This document shows positions 5,940 through 17,319 of a stretch of DNA of 64,000 bases, piece by piece. The position numbers were made by a program, and so were the translations under genes. The notes under the pieces were generated by a model, which saw nothing but the letters and a program-made list of their open reading frames with translations, had not been told where the DNA came from and did no database searches. Source of the DNA: Caulobacter sp. CCUG 60055 (GTDB lineage Bacteria > Pseudomonadota > Alphaproteobacteria > Caulobacterales > Caulobacteraceae); assembly GCF_022750545.1 (NCBI RefSeq), contig NZ_PUIC01000007.1, positions 59,093 to 123,092 of the forward strand, given 5' to 3'. Position 1 is the first letter of the stretch. Each line of letters begins with the position of its first letter.

Positions 5940-8762
5940 TTACTTTCCGGCGGTCGCCGGGCCGTAATAGAGGGCGTTGAACATGAACTTGAAGGTGCCG
6001 TGCGGCTGGGCGCGCATGGCGACCTCCGGGCCCATCAGGAACACCTTGCCCTTGCCGGCGGTGGCGTCGACTACGGCGGTGGTCCCATCCAGATACTGCT
6101 GCCCCCAGGCCCAGCCGCTGCGCAGCACGTGCTGGCCGGAGAACCAGGCCACCGACTTCACGTCCTTGGCCCCTTCGTTCAGTTTGAACACCGGGCTGTG
6201 GTCGAAGAACATGTCGACCGACGACGGCACGCCGAACGCCAGCGGGGCGGTGTTGTCGACCTTGGCCTCCAGCAGCGAGCCGGGGACGTAGTACTTGGTC
6301 TTGGGCAGCGGCTTGGCCTTGCCGTCGACCATCTCGGCCGGGCCACGGGTCACCGGCAGCTTCATGAACGAAGCCAGCCCGGTCGAGCTGCCGATGGCGA
6401 CCACCGAGCCGCCCTGGCGGACGAACTTGTCGACCTGCGGCAGGGTCTTGTCGCCGCTGATCTCGCCGAGCCACGAACGGTACTGGGCCGGGATGTCCTC
6501 GGGCTTGGGCTGGCGGCCCGACATGTTGGCCGCGCCCCGGAACATGCCGTCGCTGAACGCCCCTTCCGAGATCGCCGAATCCGGGAACAGCAGGACGTCG
6601 AAGTCCTTGTTCAGGTTCCCGGCGTCAAGACGCTGCGGATAGACCACCTTGTAGGGCGTCTCGAACTGTTCGAGCGTCCACTGGATCCAGCCGCCGCTCA
6701 TCAGGCCGCCATAGACGTCGACCACGCCGACGCGGATCGGCTTGAGCTTGATGGTGTCGCCGGCCGGCTTGTCCCCGACGGCGTAGACGTCGATCCCGAG
6801 CTGGGCGGCGCCCTTGTCGAGGATGGCGCGGGACTGGGCCGAGGCCGGAACCCAGATGGCCCCGGGCGCGAAGTCCTTGCCGCCGGCCGAAGCCTTGTCC
6901 TTGAGCCAGAACACCGGCTGGCCGGCCTTGAGCAGGCGGTTGGTCAGTATGACCGCGTCGTTGATCTCGTGGCTGATCAGGAAGCCGGCCTTGCCGTCGC
7001 CGACGATATGGCCGGGCGTCGGCTTGATCAGGTCCTCGGTCACCGGCTGGAACGGCCCGGTCAGGGCGTCCTGAACGCGGTCGTACTTGACCCCCATCTG
7101 CATGGCCAGGGTGTAGCCGGTGGCGTCATAGGGCGGCACGGGCGGGCCGCCCGGATAGGCGAAGTCGTTCGGGTGGTCCTGCGGTTCGAACATGTCGCGC
7201 AGGTGCGGACGATAGGCCTGGGCGGCCTGCACCACATAGGAGCCGGCCGGATAGGTCTTGCCGCCGGCGGTGAAGCCCTGGGTGGCGCGCTCGACCTTGA
7301 CGCCCGCCTTCATCAGCGCGTTCAGGAACTTGACCGCGGTGGGGAAGTCGGCCTGGTCGGCGGGGATGACATAGGCCCGCGCGTCGCGCTTGGCCGGGTC
7401 GTGCAGCACGGTGTCGTAGAGGGCCGGATCGGCGACGCCCTTGACCCAGGACGGCGGCAGGCCGGTGTTCTCCATCGCCGCCTTGCGGGCCGCTTCCGGC
7501 TCGGCCTTGTCGGCGGCCTTGAGGGCGTCGATGCGGCTGGCGGTGACGGTCCAGTTGTCCGTATCGCCGCGGGCGATCGAATTGGCGCCCATGCGGTAGA
7601 TGTTGAACAGCACCTTCTCGCGGTTGTCGGCCGCGTAGGTCAGCACCGCGCGGTTCATCGACATCGAATAGTCGATCGACTGCTTCAGGTGCCAGGTCTG
7701 CGGCTTGATCGGCAGGGGCAGGTCGTTGCGCGGCAACTGGTTGTCCGGCACCAGCGGCAGGGGCATCGGCGTCGGGTTGCCGATGATCTCGGTCAGGATG
7801 CCGACGGCGTTGTGGAAATAGGCGACCGTGCGCTCCATGCCGTTGTTCCACGTCGAATAGGACGCGGCCGAGCGCATGGCCGATCCGCCCTTGCCCTCCG
7901 AGATCAGCCGGCTGTGCATCGCCGCGCCGACCTCGCTGAGCTGGCTCATGATCAGCGGATCGTAGTTGTAGTTGAACGGGTCGCGGAACGGCGGAATGAA
8001 CACCACCGCGCCCAGCGGGCCGGTCTGGTGGTGGTTGTAGATGATCTGCGGGAACCACTCGCGGAAGAAGATCCGGTTGAGGTTCGTGGTCTCCTTCATG
8101 GCCGACATGTAGGAGTCGCGGTTGTTGTCGTGGCCGACGTACTTCTGGAACAGCACGGGCGGCGCGCCGGCCCCGCCGAAGCCGCCGGTGTCGCGCTTCT
8201 TGGGATCGGGGTTGCGCATGTACCAGTCGGCCAGCAGCTCCTGGCCGTCGGGGTTGGCCTGGCCGAACAGGATGACGACGTTGTCGCGGATGCGCTTGGC
8301 CTCGGGATCGTCGCTGGCGATCATGTCGTAGACGCCCTGGATCAGGGCCTGGGCGTGCTCGACCTCGTTGGCGTGCATGCCGCCGTCGATCCACACCACC
8401 GCCTTGCCTTCGGCGGCGAGGGCGCGGGCCTGGTCGTCGGTGAGGCCCTCGGCGCTCGCCAGGCGCTTGGCGATGTCGCGATAGCGGTCGAGCTTGGCCA
8501 GGTTCTCCGGCGAGGAGACGATCATCATGTACTGGCGGCGGCCTTCGGAGGTCTCGCCGATGTCGACCATCTTCGCCCGGTCGGTCTCGGTCGCCAGCTT
8601 CTTCCAGTAGGTTTCGAGCTGGGTGTAGTTGGCCAGGAAATAGTCCTCGCCGATGTCGTGGCCCAGGGCCTCGCGCGGCGTGGTGATGCGGCCCTGCGCG
8701 CCGGCGAACGACGGCTGCCATGCGGCCGCGATGACGGCGGCCGCGAATAGAGCTTTCTTCAT
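5940..8762 (-). CDS. Large exported M14-family zinc metallopeptidase
   Basis: 940 residues with a signal peptide (KKALFAAAVIAAAWQPSFAGA). The N-terminal ~400 residues form a carboxypeptidase M14 domain: zinc ligands in DGGMHANEVE (H130, E133), the substrate-binding segment GHDNNRDSYM, and YNHHQTGP, which may supply the third ligand. The C-terminal ~500 residues resemble the beta-rich and Rossmann-like extension of large bacterial M14 homologues (RVGVVDVYGGLMSGGW, FDVLLFPDSAISEG). The ATG 8762 follows GGGAGGGAGGG. Inference: a periplasmic or secreted carboxypeptidase for imported or external peptides. A strong terminator follows at 5872-5912. Confidence 0.88.
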   Translation of the reverse strand: MKKALFAAAVIAAAWQPSFAGAQGRITTPREALGHDIGEDYFLANYTQLETYWKKLATETDRAKMVDIGETSEGRRQYMMIVSSPENLAKLDRYRDIAKRLASAEGLTDDQARALAAEGKAVVWIDGGMHANEVEHAQALIQGVYDMIASDDPEAKRIRDNVVILFGQANPDGQELLADWYMRNPDPKKRDTGGFGGAGAPPVLFQKYVGHDNNRDSYMSAMKETTNLNRIFFREWFPQIIYNHHQTGPLGAVVFIPPFRDPFNYNYDPLIMSQLSEVGAAMHSRLISEGKGGSAMRSAASYSTWNNGMERTVAYFHNAVGILTEIIGNPTPMPLPLVPDNQLPRNDLPLPIKPQTWHLKQSIDYSMSMNRAVLTYAADNREKVLFNIYRMGANSIARGDTDNWTVTASRIDALKAADKAEPEAARKAAMENTGLPPSWVKGVADPALYDTVLHDPAKRDARAYVIPADQADFPTAVKFLNALMKAGVKVERATQGFTAGGKTYPAGSYVVQAAQAYRPHLRDMFEPQDHPNDFAYPGGPPVPPYDATGYTLAMQMGVKYDRVQDALTGPFQPVTEDLIKPTPGHIVGDGKAGFLISHEINDAVILTNRLLKAGQPVFWLKDKASAGGKDFAPGAIWVPASAQSRAILDKGAAQLGIDVYAVGDKPAGDTIKLKPIRVGVVDVYGGLMSGGWIQWTLEQFETPYKVVYPQRLDAGNLNKDFDVLLFPDSAISEGAFSDGMFRGAANMSGRQPKPEDIPAQYRSWLGEISGDKTLPQVDKFVRQGGSVVAIGSSTGLASFMKLPVTRGPAEMVDGKAKPLPKTKYYVPGSLLEAKVDNTAPLAFGVPSSVDMFFDHSPVFKLNEGAKDVKSVAWFSGQHVLRSGWAWGQQYLDGTTAVVDATAGKGKVFLMGPEVAMRAQPHGTFKFMFNALYYGPATAGK

Positions 8763-8870
8763 GTGAAGCCCTCCCTCCCTTTTTGGGGCGGAGAGCCAAG
8801 CCTCCCCCTCCCGACCGTTAGACGGCGCGTGGCGCGATATCCTCAGCGCCCGCCGCCCGGCGGCTGCGGA

Positions 8871-9911
8871 TCAGGGGCGGACGAGGTCGACCGACTGGTC
8901 GTCGGAGGCGCTGATGCGGGCCAGGCCGTAGGACTGCAGCGCGCGGGCGAAGGCGTCCACCTGGCCGGTCTTGAACACGCCGCTGACCGGCGTGGCGTTG
9001 AGCGCGGGGTCGGCCAGGCGCAGCTTGCGCGTGGAGAAGCGGTTCATCTCGGCGGCCACCGTCGCCAGCGGTTCGCCGTCGAACACCAGCTGGCCCTGCA
9101 GCCAGCTCGATTCCTTGGCCGCATCGATCTGGGCGATGCGCCAGTCGGCGCCGCGATGGGCGACGAGTTGCGATCCGGCGTCCATCTCCACGGTCTGGCT
9201 GGCGCCGCTGCGGGCGTTGGGGCCGGCCACGCGGATGCGGCCCTCGACCAGGGTCACCGACAGGCGCGAGGGGTCGAGGCGGACGTCGAAGGCCGTGCCC
9301 ACGGCGGTGACCTGGGTGTCGTCGGCGGTGACGATGAACGGGCGCTCGGGGTCCTTGGCGACCTTGAAGAAGGCCTGGCCGCGCACCAGGGTCAGGCGAC
9401 GCTCGCCGGTCCAGCGGCCGACATGGACGGCCGAGTCGGTGTTGAGCGTGACCACCGACCCGTCGGCGAGGCGGAACGAGGCCTGCTGGCCGACGGCGGT
9501 GGTGAAGGTGGGGCTGGCGGTGTCGGCCTCGTCGCGTTCGCCGCCGCGCCGGGAACGCCACAGATAGGCGCCGCCGAACAGCCCGGCGCCGATGACCGCC
9601 GCCGCGCTGGAGGCGGCCGCCAGGGCGAAGCCGCGCCGGTCGACGCCGCCGCGCCGCGCCGCGCCCGCGGCCAGGGCCTGCCGGCGCATGGCCTCGATGC
9701 TGGGGTCGTTCTCGATGCGGTCGAGCGAGGACCAGGTTCCGCCGACCCGCGCCCAGGCGTCGGCGTGGACCTCCGACCGCTGGAGCCAGGCGTCGAACGC
9801 GGCTCGTTCGCCGGCCGTGACGTCGTCGGCCTGCAACCGCGCGAACCACGCGGCGGCGGCGACGTCAGGGGCGTCGAGTCGTTCGATGTCCTTCGGCGTA
9901 GTCGGCTTCAT
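8871..9911 (-). CDS. FecR-family anti-sigma factor
   Basis: 346 residues with the three-part FecR plan: an N-terminal DUF4880 helical domain (AAAWFARLQADDVTAGERAAF... VHADAWARVG), one membrane span (~residues 95-118), and a periplasmic FecR domain (FTTAVGQQASFRLADGSVV, GQAFFKVAKD, GTAFDVRL) ending in a DUF4974/STN-like module. It should sit in the inner membrane, hold the ECF sigma factor and receive a signal from a TonB receptor carrying an STN domain. Its start overlaps the end of the sigma gene by 47 bp, so the pair is co-translated. The receptor at 10623 is divergently transcribed on the other side of the sigma gene. Confidence 0.93.
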   Translation of the reverse strand: MKPTTPKDIERLDAPDVAAAAWFARLQADDVTAGERAAFDAWLQRSEVHADAWARVGGTWSSLDRIENDPSIEAMRRQALAAGAARRGGVDRRGFALAAASSAAAVIGAGLFGGAYLWRSRRGGERDEADTASPTFTTAVGQQASFRLADGSVVTLNTDSAVHVGRWTGERRLTLVRGQAFFKVAKDPERPFIVTADDTQVTAVGTAFDVRLDPSRLSVTLVEGRIRVAGPNARSGASQTVEMDAGSQLVAHRGADWRIAQIDAAKESSWLQGQLVFDGEPLATVAAEMNRFSTRKLRLADPALNATPVSGVFKTGQVDAFARALQSYGLARISASDDQSVDLVRP

Positions 9912-10440
9912 CCTGTTCCCGCAGACGCTGCTCCAAGCAGCGAAGCGCCTTCATCACATGCTTCTCTACGGCGCTTACCGAAATGCCGAAATGCCTCGCG
10001 ACGAGCTTGTAGCTCATCTCCTCGAACCGGACGAGAACGAAAACCTGACGGGTCCGTTCCGGCAATTCATTCAGCGCCGCGATGGCCATGGCCATCTGCT
10101 CTCGTGCCTGTAAGACGCGCTCGGGAGACAATTCATCAACGGGGTGATGAATTTCCGTCAGCTCGCAGTGATCGGACCGGCGGCGGGTCCTGTCGCGGCG
10201 TCCGCGATCGACCAGCACGTTGGCGGCGACCTCGAACAGATAGCCCTCGACATTGCGCACCACCGGGGCCGGGCGGCGCTTCTGGATGCGGAGCAGGACC
10301 TCCTGGACCAGGTCCTCGACGTCCGACGACGGCGCGCGCCGCGAGAAGAACGCGCGGAGGGCGGGCATGTAGCTCGAACCGATTTCGCTCAGCGGACTGT
10401 CGCCGTCCGCGGGCGCGGATGCGTTTCCCCAACGCCCCAT
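9865..10440 (-). CDS. ECF (FecI-like) RNA polymerase sigma factor
   Basis: 191 residues. Region sigma2 (MPALRAFFSRRAPSSDVEDL, VQEVLLRIQKR, GYLFEVAANVLVDRGRRD) is followed by sigma4 (LNELPERTRQVFVLVRFEEM then HFGISVSAVEKHVMKALRCL). The ATG 10440 follows GAGGGGAAGG; a longer frame from 10599 has a non-homologous N-terminus and was rejected. Family knowledge: FecI-type sigma factors are released when a TonB receptor with an STN domain senses its ligand, and they transcribe that receptor. FecR is encoded immediately downstream and the STN-type receptor divergently upstream, completing the module. The shared 182-bp intergenic region (10441-10622) should hold the promoter recognised by this sigma. 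Confidence 0.92.
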   Translation of the reverse strand: MGRWGNASAPADGDSPLSEIGSSYMPALRAFFSRRAPSSDVEDLVQEVLLRIQKRRPAPVVRNVEGYLFEVAANVLVDRGRRDRTRRRSDHCELTEIHHPVDELSPERVLQAREQMAMAIAALNELPERTRQVFVLVRFEEMSYKLVARHFGISVSAVEKHVMKALRCLEQRLREQDEADYAEGHRTTRRP

Positions 10441-10622
10441 GGCCTTCCCCTCATTAATTTTATCTGGACCATGACAACCCCGTTTCCACGAAGTCAATAC
10501 GAGCGTCGCGTGTCGCCGGGGTGAAACGCCACCCATAGTGACTTGCCTAATCGTCAGGCGCCGACGATCTTGCGCGGCGAAAATCACAAGAAGCGTCAAC
10601 GCTTCGGGAAAGCGTCGTCACT

Positions 10623-13295
10623 ATGTCGGCGCAGCGTGATGGAGCGCAGGCGCGCTTCGAGGGGGATCTAGTCGTCGTGCAGGCCTTGCAGCGCCGATAC
10701 GCGTCGACGCGGCGTCAAGGCGTCGTGATCGGCCGGCCGTCGCCGGTCCGGCTGGCCGCCTGCCTGGCGCTGGTTCTCGGGCTCGGCCTGGCCTCCGGGC
10801 GCGCCTTCGCCGCCGGCCCGGCGGTGCGGTTCGACATCGCCGCCCAACCGCTCGGCGCGGCGCTCAACCAGCTCGCCGTGCAGAGCAACCGCCAGATCCT
10901 GTTCTCGCCCAGCCTGACCGCCGGCCGGCGCAGCGGCGGGCTGCACGGCGTCTATTCGCCCGAGGAGGCGTTGACGCGGCTGCTGCGCGACGCCGAACTG
11001 GCCTATCGGGTCGACGGCCAGAGCTTCTTCATCCAGCCGGCCCCGGCCGCCGTCCAGCCCCGCGGCCGCCTGGAGATCGCCGCCGCCGGCCCGGCGACAG
11101 CGGCCGCCGCCGCCAGGCCGCTGGAGCCCTCGGACATCGACGGGGTGGTGGTGACCGCCCTCAAGCGCCCGACCCTGGCCCAGGACACCCCGATCAGCCT
11201 GACCGTGGTCAGCGGCGAGACCCTGCGCCAGCTCGGCGTGGTCGACCTGGAGCAGGCCGCGCCCCTGCTGTCGGGCCTCAAGCTGATGAGCAGCGCCTTC
11301 GGCCGCCGCCTGACCCTGCGGGGCGTCTATGGCGCCGGCGAGGCGACCACCGGCCTCTATTACGACGAGACCCCGGTGACCGGGCCGGTCGGCACCACCG
11401 CCGATCCCGGCGTGATGACCCCCGAACTGCTGTTCGTCGACGTCGACCGCCTGGAGCTGCTGCGCGGCCCGCAGGGAACGCTCTACGGCGCCGGCGCCAT
11501 GGGCGGGGCGTTGCGGGTGCTGTTCAACAAGCCCGACCCCTCCCGTTTCCAGGCCTCGGCGACCGGCGCGTTCGCGGCCTCCGGTCAGGGCGGTTCGGCG
11601 ACGGGCGCCGTCGGCGTGGTCAACGCCCCGATCGTCCGCGACCGGCTCGCCGTGCGGGCGGTGGTCTACGACTACGGCGAACCCGGCTCGATCGACAACG
11701 TCTCGCTGGGGATCAAGGACGTCGACGCCTCGCGCATCCGCGGCCTGCGGGCGGGCGTGCTGTGGAACATCACCGACCGGGCGTCCCTCAACCTTTCCGG
11801 CGCCACGCAGTCGACGCGCCTGGACGACATCTCGGCCTGGCATGTCGAGGCCGGGCCCTGGCGGACCCTGCACGACGCCCGCGCCGCCTTCAGCGGCCGG
11901 ATCGACATGGCCAGCGGCGTCTTTCGCTGGCGTTCGGACCGGGTCTCGGTCACCGCCACCTCGTCCTATTACCGCTGGGACCTGACGCGGCGGTCGGACT
12001 ACAGCGGCATCCTGCGCGGCGAGATGCTGCGGCCGACCGGCTGCGAGCGGTACATGAACCTGACCGGCGTCGCCTGCACCGCCGACCAGAAGGCGGCCTA
12101 TGTCGCCTATGTCGGCACGGTCTATCCGGCCCTGCTGAACCAGCCCATCGCGCTGTCGTCCTGGATCAACGAGGTGCGGGCCAATTCCGAGGGCGGCGGC
12201 CGCTTCGACTGGACCGTCGGTCTCTACAACGAGGAGCGGCGCGACCGCATCGACAGCCAGGTCGTGCACGCCGACCCCGCCACGGGGCGGCCGGTGGCCG
12301 CCACCGACTTCATCGGCCGGCGCGACATCAACAACTTCCTGAGCCAGAGCGCGGTGTTCGGCGAGGCGTCCTATCATCCCGCCCCCGGCGCGACCCTGAC
12401 GCTGGGCGCCCGCCAGTTCAACTACCGCAAGCGCGACCGCGGCTCGGTGCAGGTGCCCAACGTCATCTCGGGCACCATGGCCGACTACGACATCGACGTC
12501 TCGAAGGAGGAGGAGGGCTGGAGCCTGAAGGCGCTGGCCAGCCAGCAGCTGCGGCGCGACGTGCTGGTCTATGTCCAGGCCTCGCAGGGGTTCCGGCCGG
12601 GCGGGGCCAACATCGTGCCCGGCCTGCCGGCGGCCCTGGCCTCCTATCGGGCCGACAGCCTGTGGAACTACGAGGCCGGCCTGAAATCCCAGTGGCTGGA
12701 GCGGCGGCTGACCCTCAACGCCGCCGTCTACCAGATCGACTGGTCCGACATGCAGTACAGCGCCCAGACCGCCAACCGGGCCTTCTCGTTCCAGACCAAT
12801 ATCGGCTCGACGCGCATCCGCGGGGCCGAGGCCGAGCTGGTGGCGCGCCCGGCCGCCGGCTGGGAGGGCGGCCTCAGCGCGACCGTCACCGACGCCCGCC
12901 TGACCGCCGACCAGTTGACGGAGCTGGCCGTAGGGCAGGGGCGCAAGGGCGACCGGCTGCCGGTGGTGCCGCGCTACACCGCCTCGGCCTACCTCCAGCA
13001 TCAGCGCTATCTGACGGCGGACCTGCGCGGCGTGGCCCGGCTGGACGTCGCCTACGCCGGTCCGGCGCGCTCCTCGTTCAACGCCGGCGTCTCCGACTAT
13101 CTCAAGATCGGGGACTATGCGGTGTTCAACGCCTCGCTGGGCCTGCGCTCGCGGGCCTGGCAGGCCGACCTGTCGGTCGACAACCTGTTCAACCGGGCCG
13201 GGCGGGCCCAGGCGCAGCGCAACGCCAACGGGCCGATCGAGGTGTTTGGCCCAAATCCGCGCACCCTTCGCCTAACCCTTGGGCGCTATTTCTGA
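10623..13295 (+). CDS. TonB-dependent receptor with N-terminal STN signalling domain
   Basis: 890 residues at most. After a signal peptide (RLAACLALVLGLGLASGRAFA) lies an STN (secretin/TonB short N-terminal) domain, ~residues 68-140 (FDIAAQPLGAALNQLAVQSN, DAELAYRVDGQSFFIQ), which passes a signal to FecR. Then come the TonB box region (DGVVVTALKRP), the plug (LRGPQGTLYGAGAMGGALRV) and a 22-strand barrel ending in the outer-membrane signature LGRYF. The start is uncertain: the ATG at 10623 leaves a 40-residue N-terminal extension, and a GTG near 10725 would place the signal peptide more normally. Divergent from the ECF sigma/FecR genes. It is clearly related to the next receptor. Ligand unknown. 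Confidence 0.9.
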   Translation: MSAQRDGAQARFEGDLVVVQALQRRYASTRRQGVVIGRPSPVRLAACLALVLGLGLASGRAFAAGPAVRFDIAAQPLGAALNQLAVQSNRQILFSPSLTAGRRSGGLHGVYSPEEALTRLLRDAELAYRVDGQSFFIQPAPAAVQPRGRLEIAAAGPATAAAAARPLEPSDIDGVVVTALKRPTLAQDTPISLTVVSGETLRQLGVVDLEQAAPLLSGLKLMSSAFGRRLTLRGVYGAGEATTGLYYDETPVTGPVGTTADPGVMTPELLFVDVDRLELLRGPQGTLYGAGAMGGALRVLFNKPDPSRFQASATGAFAASGQGGSATGAVGVVNAPIVRDRLAVRAVVYDYGEPGSIDNVSLGIKDVDASRIRGLRAGVLWNITDRASLNLSGATQSTRLDDISAWHVEAGPWRTLHDARAAFSGRIDMASGVFRWRSDRVSVTATSSYYRWDLTRRSDYSGILRGEMLRPTGCERYMNLTGVACTADQKAAYVAYVGTVYPALLNQPIALSSWINEVRANSEGGGRFDWTVGLYNEERRDRIDSQVVHADPATGRPVAATDFIGRRDINNFLSQSAVFGEASYHPAPGATLTLGARQFNYRKRDRGSVQVPNVISGTMADYDIDVSKEEEGWSLKALASQQLRRDVLVYVQASQGFRPGGANIVPGLPAALASYRADSLWNYEAGLKSQWLERRLTLNAAVYQIDWSDMQYSAQTANRAFSFQTNIGSTRIRGAEAELVARPAAGWEGGLSATVTDARLTADQLTELAVGQGRKGDRLPVVPRYTASAYLQHQRYLTADLRGVARLDVAYAGPARSSFNAGVSDYLKIGDYAVFNASLGLRSRAWQADLSVDNLFNRAGRAQAQRNANGPIEVFGPNPRTLRLTLGRYF

Positions 13296-13420
13296 ATTTG
13301 AACTGGAACGCGCGTTTGGATGACGCCGCTCGTTCGTCCGGATGAGGGGCGCGGTCGCGCCTGCGTCTCCCTGTTCAGGCCCCGCGTGAAAGCGAGGGTC
13401 AATGAGAGGGGAGACTCAAG

Positions 13421-15754
<2,334 letters not shown>

Positions 15755-15786
15755 GCCTTCCCACCGGCCTTCCGGGCCTTTCGGCG

Positions 15787-15815
15787 GCGCGCCCCGATTC
15801 GTCGGGGCGCGCTTT
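15787..15815. terminator. Bidirectional-type hairpin terminator with UUCG tetraloop
   Basis: Perfect 11-bp stem GCGCGCCCCGA / TCGGGGCGCGC closing a TTCG loop, followed by TTT. It sits between the convergent TonB receptor (ending 15754) and PAP2 phosphatase (ending 15821) genes. Confidence 0.8.
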
Positions 15816-15820
15816 CGCGT

Positions 15821-16492
15821 TCAACGGCGGGCGAAGCTGTCCAGGGCGATCCACGCCGCCAGGGCCCAGGCCGCGCCCAGGGTCCAGCCGGCCAGCACGT
15901 CGGTGGGCCAGTGGACGCCGAGATAGACCCGGCTGACGCCGACCAGCAGCACCACCGCCCCGGCCGCGGCGAAGGCGAGCAGCTTGGTCGCCGCCCGGGT
16001 CTCCAGGCTGGAGATCACCATGGCCAGGGTCAGGTAGGCCGCGGCGGAGACCGTGGAATGACCGCTGGGGAAGCTTTGCGAATAGACGATCGACCCGTGC
16101 GGCACGAGATCGGGACGGGCCCGGTCGTAGAACGACTTCAGGAGCTCGGTCGAGACCTGGGCCAGGAGCACGGCGGCGGCGAACACCGCCGCCTGCAGAC
16201 GCTTGCGGTGCAGGACCAGGGCCGTCACCCCCACCGCCACCAGCAGGGTGACGACGGTGAAGCCGCCCAGGGCGGTGAGGTCGCGCATCGCCTCCTCGAA
16301 CCAGCGCGGCCCGATCGGGTCCGCGGGATGGCCCGGCGTGCGCAGGGCCAGGAGCAGCCGGCGGTCGAGCGCGGCGGTTTCGCCCTCGCCGACCTCTCCG
16401 GCCAGCTTGACGAACGCCCAGGCCGCGGCGGCGACCGACATCCAGGCCAGAAGGGCGCGGGTTTCGACGGCTTTCAAGCGTCTCCAGAGCAT
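15821..16492 (-). CDS. PAP2-family membrane phosphatase
   Basis: 223 residues with about five hydrophobic segments. The three PAP2 signature motifs are intact: KSFYDRARPD, PSGHS and SRVYLGVHWPTDV. Family knowledge: such enzymes dephosphorylate phosphatidic acid, undecaprenyl pyrophosphate or related lipid phosphates on the periplasmic face. The ATG 16492 follows GGGAGGTGATG; a TTG at 16510 falls inside that ribosome site and was rejected. Stand-alone gene. Whether it acts on undecaprenyl pyrophosphate or phosphatidate cannot be told from the sequence. Confidence 0.9.
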   Translation of the reverse strand: MLWRRLKAVETRALLAWMSVAAAAWAFVKLAGEVGEGETAALDRRLLLALRTPGHPADPIGPRWFEEAMRDLTALGGFTVVTLLVAVGVTALVLHRKRLQAAVFAAAVLLAQVSTELLKSFYDRARPDLVPHGSIVYSQSFPSGHSTVSAAAYLTLAMVISSLETRAATKLLAFAAAGAVVLLVGVSRVYLGVHWPTDVLAGWTLGAAWALAAWIALDSFARR

Positions 16493-16672
16493 TCGGCCAT
16501 CACCTCCCAAGGCGTGCGGCGGCTCGAATCCTGTCGAGCGGGGCGGGGGAAGGGCGTCGAATACAGTCTTCGCGCGCGTAGATCGCTATTTTTCTCTCCC
16601 TGTCCTCGGATTTGGCGCTAACCTCCCTGCGTCGAGAGGCCTCCATGTCGGGGCCCAGATGGAGGACAACGG

Positions 16673-16921
16673 ATGAAACCTGTTTCGTTCGCCCTGGCGG
16701 CCGTCGCCGCCTTGGCCCTTACCGCCGGTACGGCGGCGGCGCAGATGCAGCCCATTCCCAATCCGCCGGAAAAGCCCCACGCGGCTTCCCACGCCCATAA
16801 GAAGGGGCACAAGGGCCACCACAAGGGCCACCATCACAAGGGCCACAAGGGCCACAAGGGAATGAAGGGCGCGGCCAAGCCGGCCGAGGCCGCTCCGGCC
16901 CCGGCCCCGGCGCCGAAGTAG
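16673..16921 (+). CDS. Exported His/Lys/Gly-repeat protein
   Basis: 82 residues behind a clear GGAGG ribosome site. A signal peptide (KPVSFALAAVAALALTAGTAAA) is followed by a Pro-rich stretch, then a low-complexity core of about 25 residues built from KGH and KGHH units (about eleven His between residues 38 and 62), and an Ala/Pro tail. There is no folded domain I can recognise. His-rich exported segments commonly bind Zn, Ni or Cu, so a periplasmic metal buffer is a reasonable guess, but polyanion or cell-wall binding through the Lys residues is equally possible. Stand-alone gene between divergent PAP2 and the convergent protease pair. Confidence 0.75.
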   Translation: MKPVSFALAAVAALALTAGTAAAQMQPIPNPPEKPHAASHAHKKGHKGHHKGHHHKGHKGHKGMKGAAKPAEAAPAPAPAPK

Positions 16922-17076
16922 GACGCCTACGGCTCGAGGGGGGCGGGCGGCGCAGGCCGTCGTCCGCGCTCCCGGCCGCCCGCAGCTTCATGCGCGTGGG
17001 GCCGCCGGGGTTCGCCCTATCCGCCCGAGGTTATGCGGGGCTCGCCGAATCAGGGCGAGGCGGGGCCGTCGAGACC

Positions 17077-17295
17077 TCAGCGGGCCCTGACCCGCCCGGT
17101 TCTTTCATAGATGACGGGAACGCCCTCGATCTGCCTGGGCAGGCCCGCCGCCTCGCCGTCGAGCAGATTGACCTTGACCGCGTAGGCGCCGTTGAGCTGC
17201 GCCAAGCCCACGCCCGTCACCGTCCTGGTGCGGGAGACCATTTCGCGGGCCAGCGTCTTCACCCGCCGCGCCGCCTCTAGGGATGCGTCAGCCAT
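17077..17295 (-). CDS. Small protein resembling the pro-domain of trypsin-like proteases
   Basis: 72 residues, 24 bp downstream of the serine protease gene on the same strand, so probably one operon. After a helical, charged N-terminus it contains VTGVGLAQLNGAYAVKVNLL then LPRQIEGVPVIYERTGRVRA. That pattern (GVG..., a short beta strand, then LP-x-x-I-x-GVPV) is one I associate with N-terminal pro-domains fused to bacterial trypsin-fold proteases. The neighbouring protease also has a related strand pattern in its own N-terminus (VAGVALGVS...YRLAVRVQ). No signal peptide. A chaperone, inhibitor or partner of the protease is an inference from position and resemblance only. Confidence 0.65.
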   Translation of the reverse strand: MADASLEAARRVKTLAREMVSRTRTVTGVGLAQLNGAYAVKVNLLDGEAAGLPRQIEGVPVIYERTGRVRAR

Positions 17296-17319
17296 GGTGA
17301 AAATATAGGCGCGCGCCCT

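Noticed and set aside
5895..8750. A 951-codon plus-strand open frame opposite the M14 peptidase gene
   Set aside because: It is the antisense shadow of a high-GC gene: low-complexity Gly/Val/Arg/His translation, no domain, while the minus strand encodes a clear peptidase. The same holds for the long plus-strand frame at 56288-59458 opposite the RND pump and for many others.
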